Source: Victivallales bacterium (GTDB taxonomy: Bacteria; Verrucomicrobiota; Lentisphaeria; Oligosphaerales; Oligosphaeraceae). Taken from it: DNA of 7,154 nt. The position numbers and the translations under genes were made by a program. The stretch is taken from the NCBI GenBank assembly GCA_017964325.1, contig JAGCSE010000011.1, forward strand, positions 1 to 7,154. The letters are read 5' to 3'. This document shows, piece by piece, positions 1 to 7,090 of this stretch (positions are counted from its first letter, which is position 1; every line of letters starts with the position of its first letter). The notes under the pieces are model-generated. The model ran no database searches and was not told the origin of the DNA. It saw only the letters and a program-made list of their open reading frames with translations.

Positions 1-56
1 TCATCAATCATCAATCATCAATCATTACTCATTAATCATTAATCATTAATCATTTA
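1..56. repeat. Heptanucleotide tandem repeat, eight units, reaching the window edge
   Basis: Read on the plus strand in 7-base steps from position 1, the units are TCATCAA three times, TCATTAC once, TCATTAA three times and TCATTTA once. There are two homogeneous blocks that differ at the fifth base, with one variant unit between them and a variant at the end. The last unit (50-56) contains the TTA that is the complement of the phosphohexomutase TAA stop. On the minus strand the common unit is TTAATGA, which puts tandem stops (TAA TGA) in one frame per unit. Because 7 is not a multiple of 3, successive units stop all three frames, and every unit also carries ATGA. The array continues to base 1, so its true length is unknown. 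It has no hairpin beyond the 6-bp palindrome ATTAAT and does not look like a terminator. Confidence 0.93.
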
Positions 57-1592
57 TCCTTCTTTTGCCCCATGCCGTTTGATAATGGCGATGACACGTT
101 CCGTCAAATCTTTAAGATCCTTTCGATTCCATGTTTCCACATTCAAGCGTAGTTTTGGCTCATTTCCTGACGGGCGGAGGCACAGCCACCATCCATGGTC
201 ACCGTTGTCCTCCACCAACTTCAAATCGGGAGCCGCCAGTTTCGTTGCATCATATCCGCCGACAGCGGGCATGCAACGATTCAAATCCAGTTCTTCATCC
301 TTTCGTATTTCATAGCGGGACATCGTTCCGCCAAATTCATTTGCGACATCCAAGATGACCGCCTGAACATCGTCGCGCGACTTCAAATCATAGTTCAGCT
401 CGCCGCTCCACTGATATAACTTGCGCCATTCCACCAGCTTGTCTGCCAACGTCAGGCCTTCCGCCTTCCACTGCCAGACCTGCGCGATCAGATGCAACGC
501 CGTCAGAATGCCCGAATCCGCGCAGAAGAAATCCGGATGGAAATAATGGCCCGAATGCTCGCCCGCGAACACCACGCGCTCGCGGAATGCCTCGTGTCGC
601 ATCAGGCGTTTGAACTGCCCGTGGCCGACAGGCAAGTCAATCAACTCCACATCGCCGCCCACAGGGAACAGGTGCTTCAGCAGTTGTGAACCACAGATGT
701 TCCGCAATACCACTGGTTTGGATATCCCGCATGACGATAGTTTCCGCTGCGCCACCAACGCAAGGATATGCGACGCCACAACAGGTTCGCCCGTATGATC
801 GACAAAGCCTGCACGGTCCGCATCGCCATCGAAACCAATGCCCAAATCCGCCGCATTCGCCTTCACGGCCTCCGCCAGACGTTTATTGAATTCAGGCAGA
901 AGCGGATTCGGAATGCCGTTCGGAAAACTGCCGTCTGGCTCGGCATCAAGAAACACCGTCTCCAAGCCGAATTTCTTAAGCCGCTCTGCTATCGGCTGGA
1001 ACGCTACCGCACCTACGCCGTTGCCCGCCGACACGACAATTTTCAGGCCACACGGCAGCGGCTTCCATTCATCAAACTTGGAAAGATGCAGCATCATGTC
1101 CGCAAATTCTTCTGCCACAGGCATTTTCTCAACTGGTGAAAGCAATTCCAGAACACGTTTGCGAATAAACGCCAAATCATCAGCATTAAACGGCTGTGCT
1201 CCCGACCGCATCATTTTCATGCCATTGTAAAACGGCGGGTTATGGGATGCCGTAATCATCGCCCCACCCGCAAAACGCTCCGCATATTTGCCAGACGCGA
1301 AATAGACTTGCTCCGTGGAGGCCAGACCGATGGAAACGCAACGGCCTCCAGCCTCCTCAATGCCACGCGCGAATGCCGTCAGCAAATCATACGACCCCGT
1401 GCGGGCGTCATGTCCAAGAACGATTTCGGATGACGACGCACCGCCGGCCATCAGCAGCTCCGCCATCGCACGCCCCGCCAGACGAGCGACTTCCGCATTC
1501 AATTCCCTCGGCCAAACGCCGCGCATATCGTCCCGTTTGAAACACGCGTTGACACTTTCCCGCGTATTCTCAATATGTGTCCGAATGTCCAT
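54..1592 (-). CDS. manB: Phosphohexomutase (phosphomannomutase/phosphoglucomutase family)
   Basis: This cytoplasmic enzyme family moves phosphate between C6 and C1 of mannose or glucose through a phosphoserine and a bisphosphorylated intermediate, feeding GDP-mannose or UDP/ADP-glucose synthesis. All four family loops are present, numbered from the ATG at 1592 (512 aa): the catalytic loop TASHNP at 114-119 with Ser116, the metal-binding loop DGDADR at 255-260, the sugar-binding loop GEHSGHY at 344-350, and the phosphate-binding loop RPSGNEP at 473-479. The last has Asn where Thr is usual. The length is somewhat above the common 450-470 aa. An in-frame TTG at 1610 would add six residues, but the ATG is preferred because GGAG (minus strand, 1604-1601) lies eight bases upstream. 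The stop lies inside the heptamer repeat. The gene is divergent from queG. Family membership is near certain; the choice between mannose and glucose substrate cannot be read from sequence, so the symbol is tentative. Confidence 0.93.
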   Translation of the reverse strand: MDIRTHIENTRESVNACFKRDDMRGVWPRELNAEVARLAGRAMAELLMAGGASSSEIVLGHDARTGSYDLLTAFARGIEEAGGRCVSIGLASTEQVYFASGKYAERFAGGAMITASHNPPFYNGMKMMRSGAQPFNADDLAFIRKRVLELLSPVEKMPVAEEFADMMLHLSKFDEWKPLPCGLKIVVSAGNGVGAVAFQPIAERLKKFGLETVFLDAEPDGSFPNGIPNPLLPEFNKRLAEAVKANAADLGIGFDGDADRAGFVDHTGEPVVASHILALVAQRKLSSCGISKPVVLRNICGSQLLKHLFPVGGDVELIDLPVGHGQFKRLMRHEAFRERVVFAGEHSGHYFHPDFFCADSGILTALHLIAQVWQWKAEGLTLADKLVEWRKLYQWSGELNYDLKSRDDVQAVILDVANEFGGTMSRYEIRKDEELDLNRCMPAVGGYDATKLAAPDLKLVEDNGDHGWWLCLRPSGNEPKLRLNVETWNRKDLKDLTERVIAIIKRHGAKEG

Positions 1593-1600
1593 TCCATCCA

Positions 1601-1604
1601 CTCC
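1601..1604 (-). promoter_or_regulatory. Ribosome binding site of the phosphohexomutase gene
   Basis: The minus strand reads GGAG here, followed by eight bases and then the ATG at 1592-1590. This is the only well-placed Shine-Dalgarno-like motif seen before any start codon in the window. It decides for the ATG over the upstream in-frame TTG at 1610, because the motif would fall inside the coding sequence if the TTG were used. Confidence 0.65.
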
Positions 1605-1660
1605 AATCAATAAAAAACACCTCTTTGCAATCCAAAAATCGCCGAAACGACTGGAAATCT

Positions 1661-1697
1661 TTTAGACTATCATTATCATAATATATATTCCAATTTA
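1661..1697 (-). promoter_or_regulatory. Possible promoter region of the phosphohexomutase gene
   Basis: This is a strongly AT-rich block of the divergent intergenic region. On the minus strand it contains TATGAT (1680-1675), overlapping GATAAT; each differs from the TATAAT -10 consensus at one position. A TTGGAA motif (1693-1688) is too close to pair properly with TATGAT, and the hexamer at 17-bp spacing (ATGGAA, 1703-1698) matches the -35 consensus poorly. A -10-like element is therefore visible, but no convincing full promoter. The leader to the ATG would be roughly 75 bases. Confidence 0.3.
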
Positions 1698-1698
1698 T

Positions 1699-1737
1699 TC
1701 CATGAAATTCAATGAAAAAAAACGCAATTTTCATGGA
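1699..1737 (+). promoter_or_regulatory. Inverted repeat followed by a T run: candidate operator, attenuator or weak terminator
   Basis: The left arm TCCATGAAATT (1699-1709) pairs with the right arm AATTTTCATGGA (1726-1737) over 11 base pairs, with one bulged T at 1728 and a 16-base loop. On the plus strand six T residues (1738-1743) follow at once, as in a Rho-independent terminator, although the stem has only three G-C pairs and would be weak. The element lies between the divergent phosphohexomutase and queG genes. It could be a two-arm protein-binding site for either gene, a weak attenuator in a long queG leader, or chance in AT-rich DNA. The loop contains an ATG (1712) in frame with queG. 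Confidence 0.4.
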
Positions 1738-1777
1738 TTTTTTCAACAACCTCACACCTCACCCCTTGTTCTTCACC

Positions 1778-1791
1778 TTAATATATATTAA
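1778..1791. promoter_or_regulatory. Perfect 14-bp palindrome immediately before the queG start
   Basis: TTAATATATATTAA is its own reverse complement and ends one base before the queG ATG at 1793. It occupies the place where a Shine-Dalgarno sequence would normally be, and none is present. It could be a repressor site, or it could contain a -10 element (TAATAT at 1779-1784) giving a transcript that starts at or beside the ATG. No matching -35 hexamer is visible 16-18 bp upstream, so the promoter reading is tentative. Confidence 0.4.
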
Positions 1792-1792
1792 A

Positions 1793-2806
1793 ATGACCGC
1801 CGTGACCACTTTCGACTACACAGCTTTGGCCGCCCAAAGTGGCTTTCTGAAAATCGCCTGCATCAAGCCGCCCAGCCTTGACGACGGCCAACTCGCCAGC
1901 CAACTAGACAACTGGCTCCGCACGAACGCCGGAACTTTATCCTACATCGACTCCCGCCACGACATTCTTGTCAAGCCATTTGAACAGCGACCATGGGCGA
2001 AATCGCTCCTCGTCGCCAGTTTTCTTCCTGAACGGCAACCTTCTCCGCTTCAGTCACTTCCACTTGCACATGACAATCGTCCATTTGCGGAAATCGCCCC
2101 ATACGCCCTCAACCGCGACTACCACGAAACAGGAATGGAAAAACTGCAAGCACTCTCCGAAATCCTCCAAAAACAGTTAGGAACAGCCAGAATGGAACTT
2201 GGCGTGGATAGCGAACCTGTTCTCGAAAAACCACTTGCACAAATTGCCGGTCTTGGTTCGCATGCCATGAACTCACTTATCTACGACAACCAACATGCCT
2301 GCGGCATCCATCTCGCCATTCTTTTCACAAGCCTTGACCTCCCCGAACAACTTCTCCACACTTCTCCCGACTGCCCGCGTTGCGGCAAATGCCTCGCCGC
2401 CTGTCCCACGAAGGCATTCGATCTGCAGGATGGCTTCCATGTCCGCCGTTGCCGCGCATGGCTTTCCGGCGAACATAGAGGCTCGCTCACATGGGATGAA
2501 CAAGTCCTCCTCGGCCCAACTCTCTTCGGTTGCGGAAAATGCACAAGTGCTTGTCCCAAAACAGACTATGCGCATCCATTGGCCATCGACGCAGAAGATT
2601 TTCTCCGCCTTCCCTCCGCCGCCGTTACGCGCATCATCAAAGGAACCGCCCTCAAACATACGGGCACGACTGTCCTGAAACGCAACGCCGTCGCCGCCAT
2701 CGGCCAGCAGCTTCCTTTAGAAATGCGAAACGCTCGCCGCCATGAGCTTCTTGAACTCTGCGCATCTCCAGCCATCCGCCAAACAATCGAAGCCTGGCCT
2801 AAATGA
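1793..2806 (+). CDS. queG: Epoxyqueuosine reductase, QueG family (somewhat divergent)
   Basis: QueG reduces epoxyqueuosine to queuosine in the wobble position of GUN-anticodon tRNAs, using cobalamin and two [4Fe-4S] clusters in the cytoplasm. The product from the ATG at 1793 has 337 residues. Family landmarks in order: YALNRDYH at 104-111; GVDSEPVLEKPLAQIAGLG at 137-155, where Asp139 aligns with the catalytic Asp of E. coli QueG; CPRCGKCLAACP at 194-205; Cys220; the second cluster motif CGKCTSACP at 247-255; and a C-terminal KRNAVAAIGQ block at 296-305 like the RNxxxALGN block of QueG. The eight cysteines (194, 197, 200, 204, 220, 247, 250, 254) are those expected for two clusters. Odd points: the block after AGLG reads SHAMNS instead of the usual WxGKHS/T-type block, and the second motif lacks the usual CPWN. 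An in-frame ATG at 1712 would add 27 residues rich in Phe and Ile that have no counterpart in QueG. No Shine-Dalgarno is visible. It is followed closely by radC. Confidence 0.87.
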   Translation: MTAVTTFDYTALAAQSGFLKIACIKPPSLDDGQLASQLDNWLRTNAGTLSYIDSRHDILVKPFEQRPWAKSLLVASFLPERQPSPLQSLPLAHDNRPFAEIAPYALNRDYHETGMEKLQALSEILQKQLGTARMELGVDSEPVLEKPLAQIAGLGSHAMNSLIYDNQHACGIHLAILFTSLDLPEQLLHTSPDCPRCGKCLAACPTKAFDLQDGFHVRRCRAWLSGEHRGSLTWDEQVLLGPTLFGCGKCTSACPKTDYAHPLAIDAEDFLRLPSAAVTRIIKGTALKHTGTTVLKRNAVAAIGQQLPLEMRNARRHELLELCASPAIRQTIEAWPK

Positions 2807-2830
2807 TACCCCAAATTTTACTACAATATC

Positions 2831-3550
2831 ATGAAAGGAAATGACTTACCACGCGAACGCTTCCAAAGCCAAGGTCCAGATTCATTGACGGACGCCGAAT
2901 TGCTTGCCGTCCTACTGCGCACTGGGACACAAGGCAAGAATGTCATCGAACTTGCTAATGAACTGCTAAGTTCATTTGACAACAACCTGCTGGACTTAAG
3001 CTCCGCAAATGTCGAACAGCTCTGCGAAATCAACGGCATCGGCGAAGCGAAGGCCGTCGGTCTCTGCGCCGTCTTCGCACTCGCAAGACGTCTGCTCAAA
3101 CTCAGGCTCGCCATACGGCCGCTCTTCAACAATCCGGAAGTCATTGCCGAATATATGCGGGATGTCGTCCAGTCGCGGGACAAGGAGGAAACGCACGTCT
3201 TCCTACTGGATTCACAATGCCGACTTATCCGCGACGAACTCATCTCCATCGGCATTCTCGACCGTGCGCTCCTCCATCCACGGGAAATCTTCCGCCCCGC
3301 CGTCCGCGAAGCCAGTCGTTCATTTATTCTCTGTCACACGCATCCGTCGGACGACCCCACGCCCTCCATAGAGGACATCAAACTGACCTACACACTTCTC
3401 ATGGGAGCGGAAATCATTGACATCGCGATGGTTGACCACCTCGTTGTCGCACTCCGCCCCGCGCCTGGACGAAGCGGCTTCTTCTCCTTCTGCCAGCATG
3501 GACTCCTCAATCTTGAAAAGCTGAAACAATCACTCGGTTCCCTTTCCTGA
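2831..3550 (+). CDS. radC: RadC family JAB/JAMM-domain protein
   Basis: The 239-residue product is close to the usual RadC length. The N-terminal part has LPRERF at 6-11 and DAELLAVLLRTGT at 21-33, then a helix-hairpin-helix-like segment INGIGEAKA at 67-75. The C-terminal JAB/MPN domain has HPREIF at 149-154 (Glu152) and the metalloprotease-like motif HTHPSDDPTPSIED at 169-182, with His169, His171, Ser173 and Asp182 in the expected spacing, then VDHLVV at 201-206. The usual form is HNHPSGDPTPS, so Asn and Gly are replaced by Thr and Asp. The family's biochemical role is unsettled: its old DNA-repair label came from a mutation later traced to recG. The gene starts 24 bp after queG with no terminator between, so the two are probably co-transcribed. 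No Shine-Dalgarno is seen. Its last 21 bases overlap the converging membrane protein gene. Confidence 0.95.
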   Translation: MKGNDLPRERFQSQGPDSLTDAELLAVLLRTGTQGKNVIELANELLSSFDNNLLDLSSANVEQLCEINGIGEAKAVGLCAVFALARRLLKLRLAIRPLFNNPEVIAEYMRDVVQSRDKEETHVFLLDSQCRLIRDELISIGILDRALLHPREIFRPAVREASRSFILCHTHPSDDPTPSIEDIKLTYTLLMGAEIIDIAMVDHLVVALRPAPGRSGFFSFCQHGLLNLEKLKQSLGSLS

Positions 3551-6500
3551 CGATTTCGGCGTGACAGCGCCTTTTACGTTGACCTTGAACGCCTTCGTCG
3601 AGAATTTACCATAGCGTGCAACGACATCGCCGTTGTCCATGATCCGCCGCCTAGACGTCAATGTCAACGTCTGTGGCTGCCATCCCTTGCGCACGACCCG
3701 CATGAGTTCACCTACACGAAGCGTGTATCCTAAACCATCCTTTGGTTCAATTCGGTCTGAATACGCATATCCCTTTTTGTCACCGAAATTGATGTTCAGC
3801 CGCAAATTCGAATTGACATCAGCTACACATAAGAAAATATATTCAAAATCCTGTACCGTATATAGTTCTGTCAATTCCTCCGGCGACGCGGACAAGGCAA
3901 TCCACTGGAGTCCAGGAGCAACCGTTGCAATAGGTGACAGACGTTTCGTCGCCAATGCAAGCAAAGATTGCTCATCCGCTGTAAGTGCCGTTGAATCAAT
4001 TATGGACAAATGCTTCATCGACCACAGGTGGTTCGGGCAGATGTCAAGGCAGCGGCGGTATGCCTTTGCGGCCTCTTCATTTTTCCCATTCGCCTCCCAG
4101 ACAAGTCCTGCATAATAGGGAATCAAATGACGTTGCAACCACTGCGGACGAGCCTTCTCCGCGTCCTTTTCCAGCAATTCCAGCCTTGACGCCAAAACCG
4201 TATTGCCAACGAGGCTCTGCGCCCCGTATTTCACCATCAACGCCATCTCCAAGAACTTTACACGCACCACCATGTAATCCTTCCAAACGGTCTCTTCGCC
4301 GCCCAGCAACTTTACCGCATTGTCCAACATTCCTCTGTCAATTGGACCTTCAATGTAGGCCAACCGCATCAGCGTCTGCGCAATCTCTTCATATTTACCA
4401 AGTAACGACAATATCTGAGCCTCAAGCAATATTTCCTTCGGATCGAGGACAATCGTTCCGCGCTTTCTAAAAAGAAGATTGAGGGCCTTCCGCGCCTCGC
4501 CGTCCGCAAACAAAGCCATGGCCTCCTCCATCGGCAGTTCGGAAATCTCCTGTGCGACCAAGTCCTTCCAGACCTGCGCACGTTCTTCATGCCTGTCCGC
4601 CATTTCCAAAATCGTACATTTCGTCTGAAGCAGATCCAACTTGTCCTTCGGCTCCAACGCCTGTTTCAAAAGACGTTCAGTCAAACCCAACGCATCGTCA
4701 AACAAGCGACGGCGCATCAACAGGCTGACCATCGCCTGCTGCGCCTTGAGATTCGACGGAATGATTCTCGCCAACTGCTTTTCACCACCCACCAAATCAG
4801 CAAGCATTTCGAAAATGGTATCGTATGACGTGTTGCCATACGACAGACAGTTCGTTAGGTTCCGGCTTGCCATGTCCTTGTATTCACGTGTCTTCGGATC
4901 TTCAAAACTCTCGGCCATCTGATAGGCGCGATATGCGCCCATCCCAGCCTGGTACAATGTGTCGGAAATCGTCGGTTGCCGTCGAACCGCCCAGTCATAC
5001 AATTTCACAATCTGCCGACGGGAGCGCATAATTTGTTCTTGCGCCTTCGCATTCTCCCAATACAACGCACATTGGAGCGCCGCGTCGCCATCGCCAGGCG
5101 CCTGCATCAGCGATCGCGCGCTTTCCTCGCATGCCACACGCCACAAGTTCTCATCATATTCTGCTGCCGCAAGGGCTTTTACAGATGAACTCCGCCACAG
5201 GACGTAGTGGTCATTCGGCCAGCAGAGCATGACTTTCTTCAATTTCCGTAGCCGCCGTTCACAGTCATATTTCACAGGCCTGCCCTCCACAGCGGGCAGA
5301 TGCAAATCATTAAGAAAATCCGCATAGACCCAACCAGCGTACATCCGCTTCAGGCAGGGGGGAAGTCCAAACAGCAAAGCCAGCGACAACGGCACAAGAG
5401 CCAACCTCCAACGCCAGCGTTCGTGGCGGTTCTGCCGACGTTTCTCACGGCCGTTGGCCTTCTCCGCCGCCTTCTCCTCCTCCGTCTTCTTCGTCTTGAG
5501 CCGACGATGACGATCGCTGCCACAGACGGCGACAACTGACAGCAACGCCGTGAAAACCAACATATTGGACCATGCCAGCAGGTTGAATTCGACACATTCG
5601 TGCAGCGTGATCCCTATCAGCGCCACGCCAGCTCCAAGCCCTGACCAACGATATGTCCGCTCCTGATGCCGAAGGATGATGTGCATCGAACGAACCCACA
5701 TCAGTAAAGCCACAACCACCATCAACAACACCGCCGGCACTCCGATCTCCGATGTCAACTCCAGCAAGTCATTGTGCGCATGCCCAATACGTGCCTCCGT
5801 AAAACGCTCCTGTTCGTATGGCTGGATGGACGATTCGTAGCCGCCAAGCCCTGTGCCGAAACGCCAGTAGTCGCCTATCAGATGGCATGTGTCCTTCCAG
5901 ACCTCATAACGGGCGTCCATCGTCAAATCCTCTTCCATCAGTTCTTCATAACGCTCTGACAGACGCTCCATCACGTATGGCATTCCGATTAAAAACGCCA
6001 CCGCCACAACTGCCAGCAGCGCAAACGTCTTCTGCCGCATCGCCATCGACTGCCCGCGCAGACTGAACAGCCATACGCCACCGAACACCACTAGCGAAAT
6101 AATTGTCGCCAAAAACGCACCACGGGACAAACTCATGACCATCGCCGTCAACAGCACGAAAAGGATGATTGACAACGGCACCAGCAATTTCGGCCACCAG
6201 CCTTCCAATTTCGCGCCATGACGCTTGGAACCTGTTAAAACGCCCATGAGTCCGACTGTTGACATGACACCCATCATCATCATGAATGCGAAATGGTTAC
6301 GGTTGGCGAAGATGCCGTTGAACGTGCTGTTCTCTCCTGCGGCGGCTCCGAACGACTCCACAAACGCGAATATCGCGTTGCCAAGAGCCGTCGCCACAAT
6401 CGCCAGCAGAACGACCCGTATCTGGTAGGTATGATGCAACTTGCTCGTCAGAAGGATGAAAAGCAACAGACACGCCCCGAAAAGTCCGACCATTTGCCGC

Positions 6501-7042
6501 GTGTCACAGGGCGAGACGCTCACTCGCGTCTTCACCTGATCCAATTTCAAATCCATTTTCGCGATGTCTGTCAGCGTTTCCTGCGATCCCGTCGCTGATT
6601 CGTCGATTTCTTCGGGCTCCAGTTCAGGCTTGTTAATGTCCTGCCCAAGTTCGGCAACCGCCTCCCATTGTTCGTAAGCCTTGGGCGACAAGATTTTCGT
6701 CAATCCCTTCATAGGCATCAACTGAATCAGGCCGACCAGCATCGGCACGAAGAACAACAGCGCCCAGCCTGAAAATTTCACATGGGCATAGTCTTTTCCG
6801 CACCACCAGACGGACAGCCCCCACATCATGTATGCCAGAATCAAAAACATCCAGACGGCGGGAATCCACCATCGTTCACCGCCGAAATACGCCAGCGGCA
6901 TCAGGAAGACAAGCCCTACGCACACGGCAAACGGCAGTTTCGCCATCGCATGAAACACTTTGCTCGCCTTCTCCTGCAAATTGTCCACCAGATGAGAATG
7001 ATGGTGGTGATGATGATGCTGTTCCTCAGGCTCGGTATTCAC
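3530..7042 (-). CDS. O-antigen ligase/polymerase family (Wzy_C) membrane protein with TPR-like tail
   Basis: The product has 1170 residues. Residues 9-15 are seven histidines, then SH. About 12 membrane segments lie between 35 and 507. The Wzy_C family marks are SVSPCDT at 175-181, GIFANRNHFAF at 243-253, SLSRGAF at 304-310, RYEVWKD at 378-384, GTGLGGY at 396-402 and HAHNDLLELTSEIG at 421-434. These proteins transfer or polymerise lipid-linked glycans on the periplasmic side of the inner membrane. A very basic linker (about 510-546) precedes another membrane segment (about 546-562). A mostly helical region (570-1045) follows that resembles degenerate tetratricopeptide repeats, clearest at 975-1003. 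The last 125 residues look beta-rich and I do not recognise them. The acidic loop 112-175 is long. The start is GTG at 7042, the only plausible start before the histidine run: upstream in the same frame a stop is reached with no ATG, GTG or TTG. Whether it is a ligase, a polymerase or a protein glycosyltransferase cannot be decided here. Confidence 0.88.
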   Translation of the reverse strand: MNTEPEEQHHHHHHHSHLVDNLQEKASKVFHAMAKLPFAVCVGLVFLMPLAYFGGERWWIPAVWMFLILAYMMWGLSVWWCGKDYAHVKFSGWALLFFVPMLVGLIQLMPMKGLTKILSPKAYEQWEAVAELGQDINKPELEPEEIDESATGSQETLTDIAKMDLKLDQVKTRVSVSPCDTRQMVGLFGACLLLFILLTSKLHHTYQIRVVLLAIVATALGNAIFAFVESFGAAAGENSTFNGIFANRNHFAFMMMMGVMSTVGLMGVLTGSKRHGAKLEGWWPKLLVPLSIILFVLLTAMVMSLSRGAFLATIISLVVFGGVWLFSLRGQSMAMRQKTFALLAVVAVAFLIGMPYVMERLSERYEELMEEDLTMDARYEVWKDTCHLIGDYWRFGTGLGGYESSIQPYEQERFTEARIGHAHNDLLELTSEIGVPAVLLMVVVALLMWVRSMHIILRHQERTYRWSGLGAGVALIGITLHECVEFNLLAWSNMLVFTALLSVVAVCGSDRHRRLKTKKTEEEKAAEKANGREKRRQNRHERWRWRLALVPLSLALLFGLPPCLKRMYAGWVYADFLNDLHLPAVEGRPVKYDCERRLRKLKKVMLCWPNDHYVLWRSSSVKALAAAEYDENLWRVACEESARSLMQAPGDGDAALQCALYWENAKAQEQIMRSRRQIVKLYDWAVRRQPTISDTLYQAGMGAYRAYQMAESFEDPKTREYKDMASRNLTNCLSYGNTSYDTIFEMLADLVGGEKQLARIIPSNLKAQQAMVSLLMRRRLFDDALGLTERLLKQALEPKDKLDLLQTKCTILEMADRHEERAQVWKDLVAQEISELPMEEAMALFADGEARKALNLLFRKRGTIVLDPKEILLEAQILSLLGKYEEIAQTLMRLAYIEGPIDRGMLDNAVKLLGGEETVWKDYMVVRVKFLEMALMVKYGAQSLVGNTVLASRLELLEKDAEKARPQWLQRHLIPYYAGLVWEANGKNEEAAKAYRRCLDICPNHLWSMKHLSIIDSTALTADEQSLLALATKRLSPIATVAPGLQWIALSASPEELTELYTVQDFEYIFLCVADVNSNLRLNINFGDKKGYAYSDRIEPKDGLGYTLRVGELMRVVRKGWQPQTLTLTSRRRIMDNGDVVARYGKFSTKAFKVNVKGAVTPKSSGKGTE

Positions 7043-7090
7043 TTGTTCTGAAATGGACTTCTCTTTTGTTCAATGACCAAACCATCTCTC

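Noticed and set aside
768..1139. A 123-codon plus-strand frame inside the phosphohexomutase gene
   Set aside because: It is antisense to the conserved enzyme, is rich in Arg and His as shadows often are, and has no recognisable motif.
1570..1755. A 61-codon minus-strand frame spanning the intergenic region and the phosphohexomutase start
   Set aside because: It overlaps the start of a certain gene in another frame, has low-complexity composition from AT-rich DNA and resembles no family.
1712..1792. A 27-residue N-terminal extension of QueG from an upstream ATG, with a hydrophobic signal-like look
   Set aside because: QueG is cytoplasmic and its family similarity begins just after the ATG at 1793. 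The extension is coded by AT-rich intergenic-type DNA and its ATG sits in the loop of an inverted repeat with no ribosome binding site.
2807..2830. A terminator or separate promoter between queG and radC
   Set aside because: The gap is only 24 bases with no inverted repeat. TACAAT at 2822-2827 resembles a -10 box but ends three bases before the ATG, too close for a normal start.
3985..4470. A 161-codon plus-strand frame inside the Wzy_C gene
   Set aside because: It lies wholly antisense to a well-supported gene and its composition (many Pro, Ser, Arg) is typical of a frame shadow.
6992..7018. The histidine run as a cloned affinity tag or vector contamination
   Set aside because: It lies eight residues into the protein with mixed codons, is followed by SH and native-looking sequence, and has no vector linker or protease site around it.
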